Assembly: GCA_902489215.1 (NCBI GenBank)
Contig: CABTZE010000034.1
Coordinates: forward strand, 1-15,654
Length of the DNA: 15,654 nucleotides
Direction: 5' to 3'
From: an uncultured Brevibacterium sp.
GTDB taxonomy: Bacteria > Actinomycetota > Actinomycetes > Actinomycetales > Brevibacteriaceae
Part shown: in pieces, positions 15,311 to 15,654 of the stretch
Numbering within the stretch: the first letter of the stretch is position 1
How the letters are laid out: each line of letters begins with the position of its first letter
Notes under the pieces: model-generated
What the model was told of the DNA's origin: nothing
Databases searched by the model: none
What the model saw: the letters and a program-made list of their open reading frames with translations, nothing else
Position numbers and translations under genes: made by a program

Positions 15311-15324
15311 GAGTCCACTGAGAG
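15307..15324. repeat. CTGAGAG direct repeat with 11-base period
   Basis: CTGAGAG occurs at 15307-15313 and 15318-15324 (CTCTCAG on the coding strand of the TAXI operon), exactly 11 bases apart, about one helical turn. The pair lies just downstream of the predicted TAXI promoter, a suitable place for an operator. The cognate regulator is not in the window. Confidence 0.4.
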
Positions 15325-15336
15325 CCGTGAACCTGT

Positions 15337-15364
15337 ACTTTATCGTCATCAGGGCTTTGGTCAA
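15337..15364 (-). promoter_or_regulatory. Promoter of the TAXI-TRAP-lhgO operon
   Basis: On the minus strand, TTGACC (15359-15364, five of six matches) and TAAAGT (15337-15342, four of six) are 16 bases apart. A transcript would start near 15330 and have a leader of about 124 bases with repeats and a hairpin. This is the best-formed -35/-10 pair in the window. Confidence 0.6.
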
Positions 15365-15407
15365 CAGATATTTCTGTAACGATGTCTGCTCAATCAAAGG
15401 CGACGGC

Positions 15408-15413
15408 TACCAT
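15408..15413 (+). promoter_or_regulatory. -10 element of a leaderless promoter for the HAD-like gene
   Basis: TACCAT is followed by six bases (GAAGTT) and then the ATG at 15420. No Shine-Dalgarno sequence and no clear -35 are present. The spacing is the same as for the usp gene. Confidence 0.4.
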
Positions 15414-15419
15414 GAAGTT

Positions 15420-15654
15420 ATGGTCCAAGCCCAGTCGCCCGTGCGAATTTTTCTCGACGTCGACGGTGTCCTCAACTCCTATCCCGTACCGGAACCTCGG
15501 TTCAGCCGGGAAAAGCGACGGGCTGTGCACGCTTGGAACTACGAACTGCACTACCGCCCGCACATCGTGCAGCTCATGGAGCGCTTTGTGCGCCGCCGCT
15601 ACGCCCAGCTGGTGTGGCTGTCCACGTGGTCGCACCTGTGCACGGAAGAAATCG
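15420..15654 (+). CDS. HAD-fold protein, N-terminal part (possibly HAD_SAK_2 type)
   Basis: The gene runs off the right edge; 78 codons are visible. The start MVQAQSPVRIFLDVDGVLNSY carries HAD motif I (Asp13 and Asp15), the phosphoaspartate nucleophile and the acid/base. About 45 residues later LVWLSTWSH resembles motif II in the family first described as the HAD domain of Swiss-army-knife RNA-repair proteins, where the equivalent is 'LVWATTW'. The assignment to that family is from memory and moderate. There is no signal peptide. The ATG at 15420 is the first start in frame before motif I and fits a -10 element six bases upstream. A reading frame on the opposite strand here is the shadow of this gene. 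Confidence 0.75.
   Translation, partial: MVQAQSPVRIFLDVDGVLNSYPVPEPRFSREKRRAVHAWNYELHYRPHIVQLMERFVRRRYAQLVWLSTWSHLCTEEI

Noticed and set aside
15390..15635. A minus-strand frame at the right edge that might extend the TAXI operon upstream.
   Set aside because: The plus strand encodes the HAD motif FLDVDGVLN here, and the TAXI promoter lies downstream of this frame.
1..15654. CRISPR arrays, tRNA or rRNA genes, insertion sequences or toxin-antitoxin pairs.
   Set aside because: I saw no regularly spaced repeats, no tRNA-like sequence, no transposase motif and no small paired genes on either strand.

Overview
This is a 15.7 kb chromosomal window with high GC, short intergenic gaps and many GTG starts. 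A DtxR/IdeR-type iron box, leaderless-looking starts, an actinobacterial-style single-aptamer glycine riboswitch and lipoprotein receptors point to a Gram-positive actinobacterium (Actinomycetota). I cannot place it to genus from sequence alone. No rRNA, tRNA, CRISPR array, insertion sequence or phage gene is visible.

Layout. (1) Positions 1-3250, minus strand: a glycine cleavage operon. A promoter at about 3245-3273 is followed by a glycine riboswitch, then gcvP, then the first codons of gcvT, which runs off the left edge. (2) 3309-4988, minus: an amidohydrolase family 3 (YtcJ-like) metal hydrolase with a leaderless-type promoter. (3) 5087-8959, plus: a DtxR/IdeR-box-controlled siderophore ABC importer. 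Its genes are a lipoprotein receptor, two FecCD permeases and an ATPase, overlapped by 4-8 bases, and they most resemble the YclNOPQ/CeuBCDE (petrobactin/catecholate) branch. (4) 9022-9936, minus, and 9960-10349, plus: an inositol-monophosphatase-family enzyme and a small universal stress protein, diverging from 23 bases that hold two overlapping -10 elements. (5) 10420-15206, minus: a four-gene operon made of a TAXI-type TRAP receptor lipoprotein, a DUF1850 exported protein, a fused 4TM/12TM TRAP permease and an LhgO-type L-2-hydroxyglutarate oxidase. (6) 15420 to the right edge, plus: the start of a HAD-fold phosphatase-like protein, again with a leaderless-type start.

How the genes work together. 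The gcv genes break down glycine and feed one-carbon metabolism under riboswitch control. The ABC operon imports ferric siderophore when iron is low. The TAXI-TRAP/DUF1850/LhgO operon looks like a self-contained uptake-plus-oxidation module. The transporter would bring in a C5 hydroxy- or keto-dicarboxylate, plausibly L-2-hydroxyglutarate, and LhgO would oxidise it to 2-oxoglutarate. This pairing is the most interesting object in the window. Its lower GC in sampled lines and its own promoter and leader repeats suggest a separately acquired block.

At least four genes (amidohydrolase, IMPase-like, Usp and HAD) have a TANNNT hexamer 6-7 bases before ATG and no Shine-Dalgarno sequence, so leaderless transcripts seem common in this genome.
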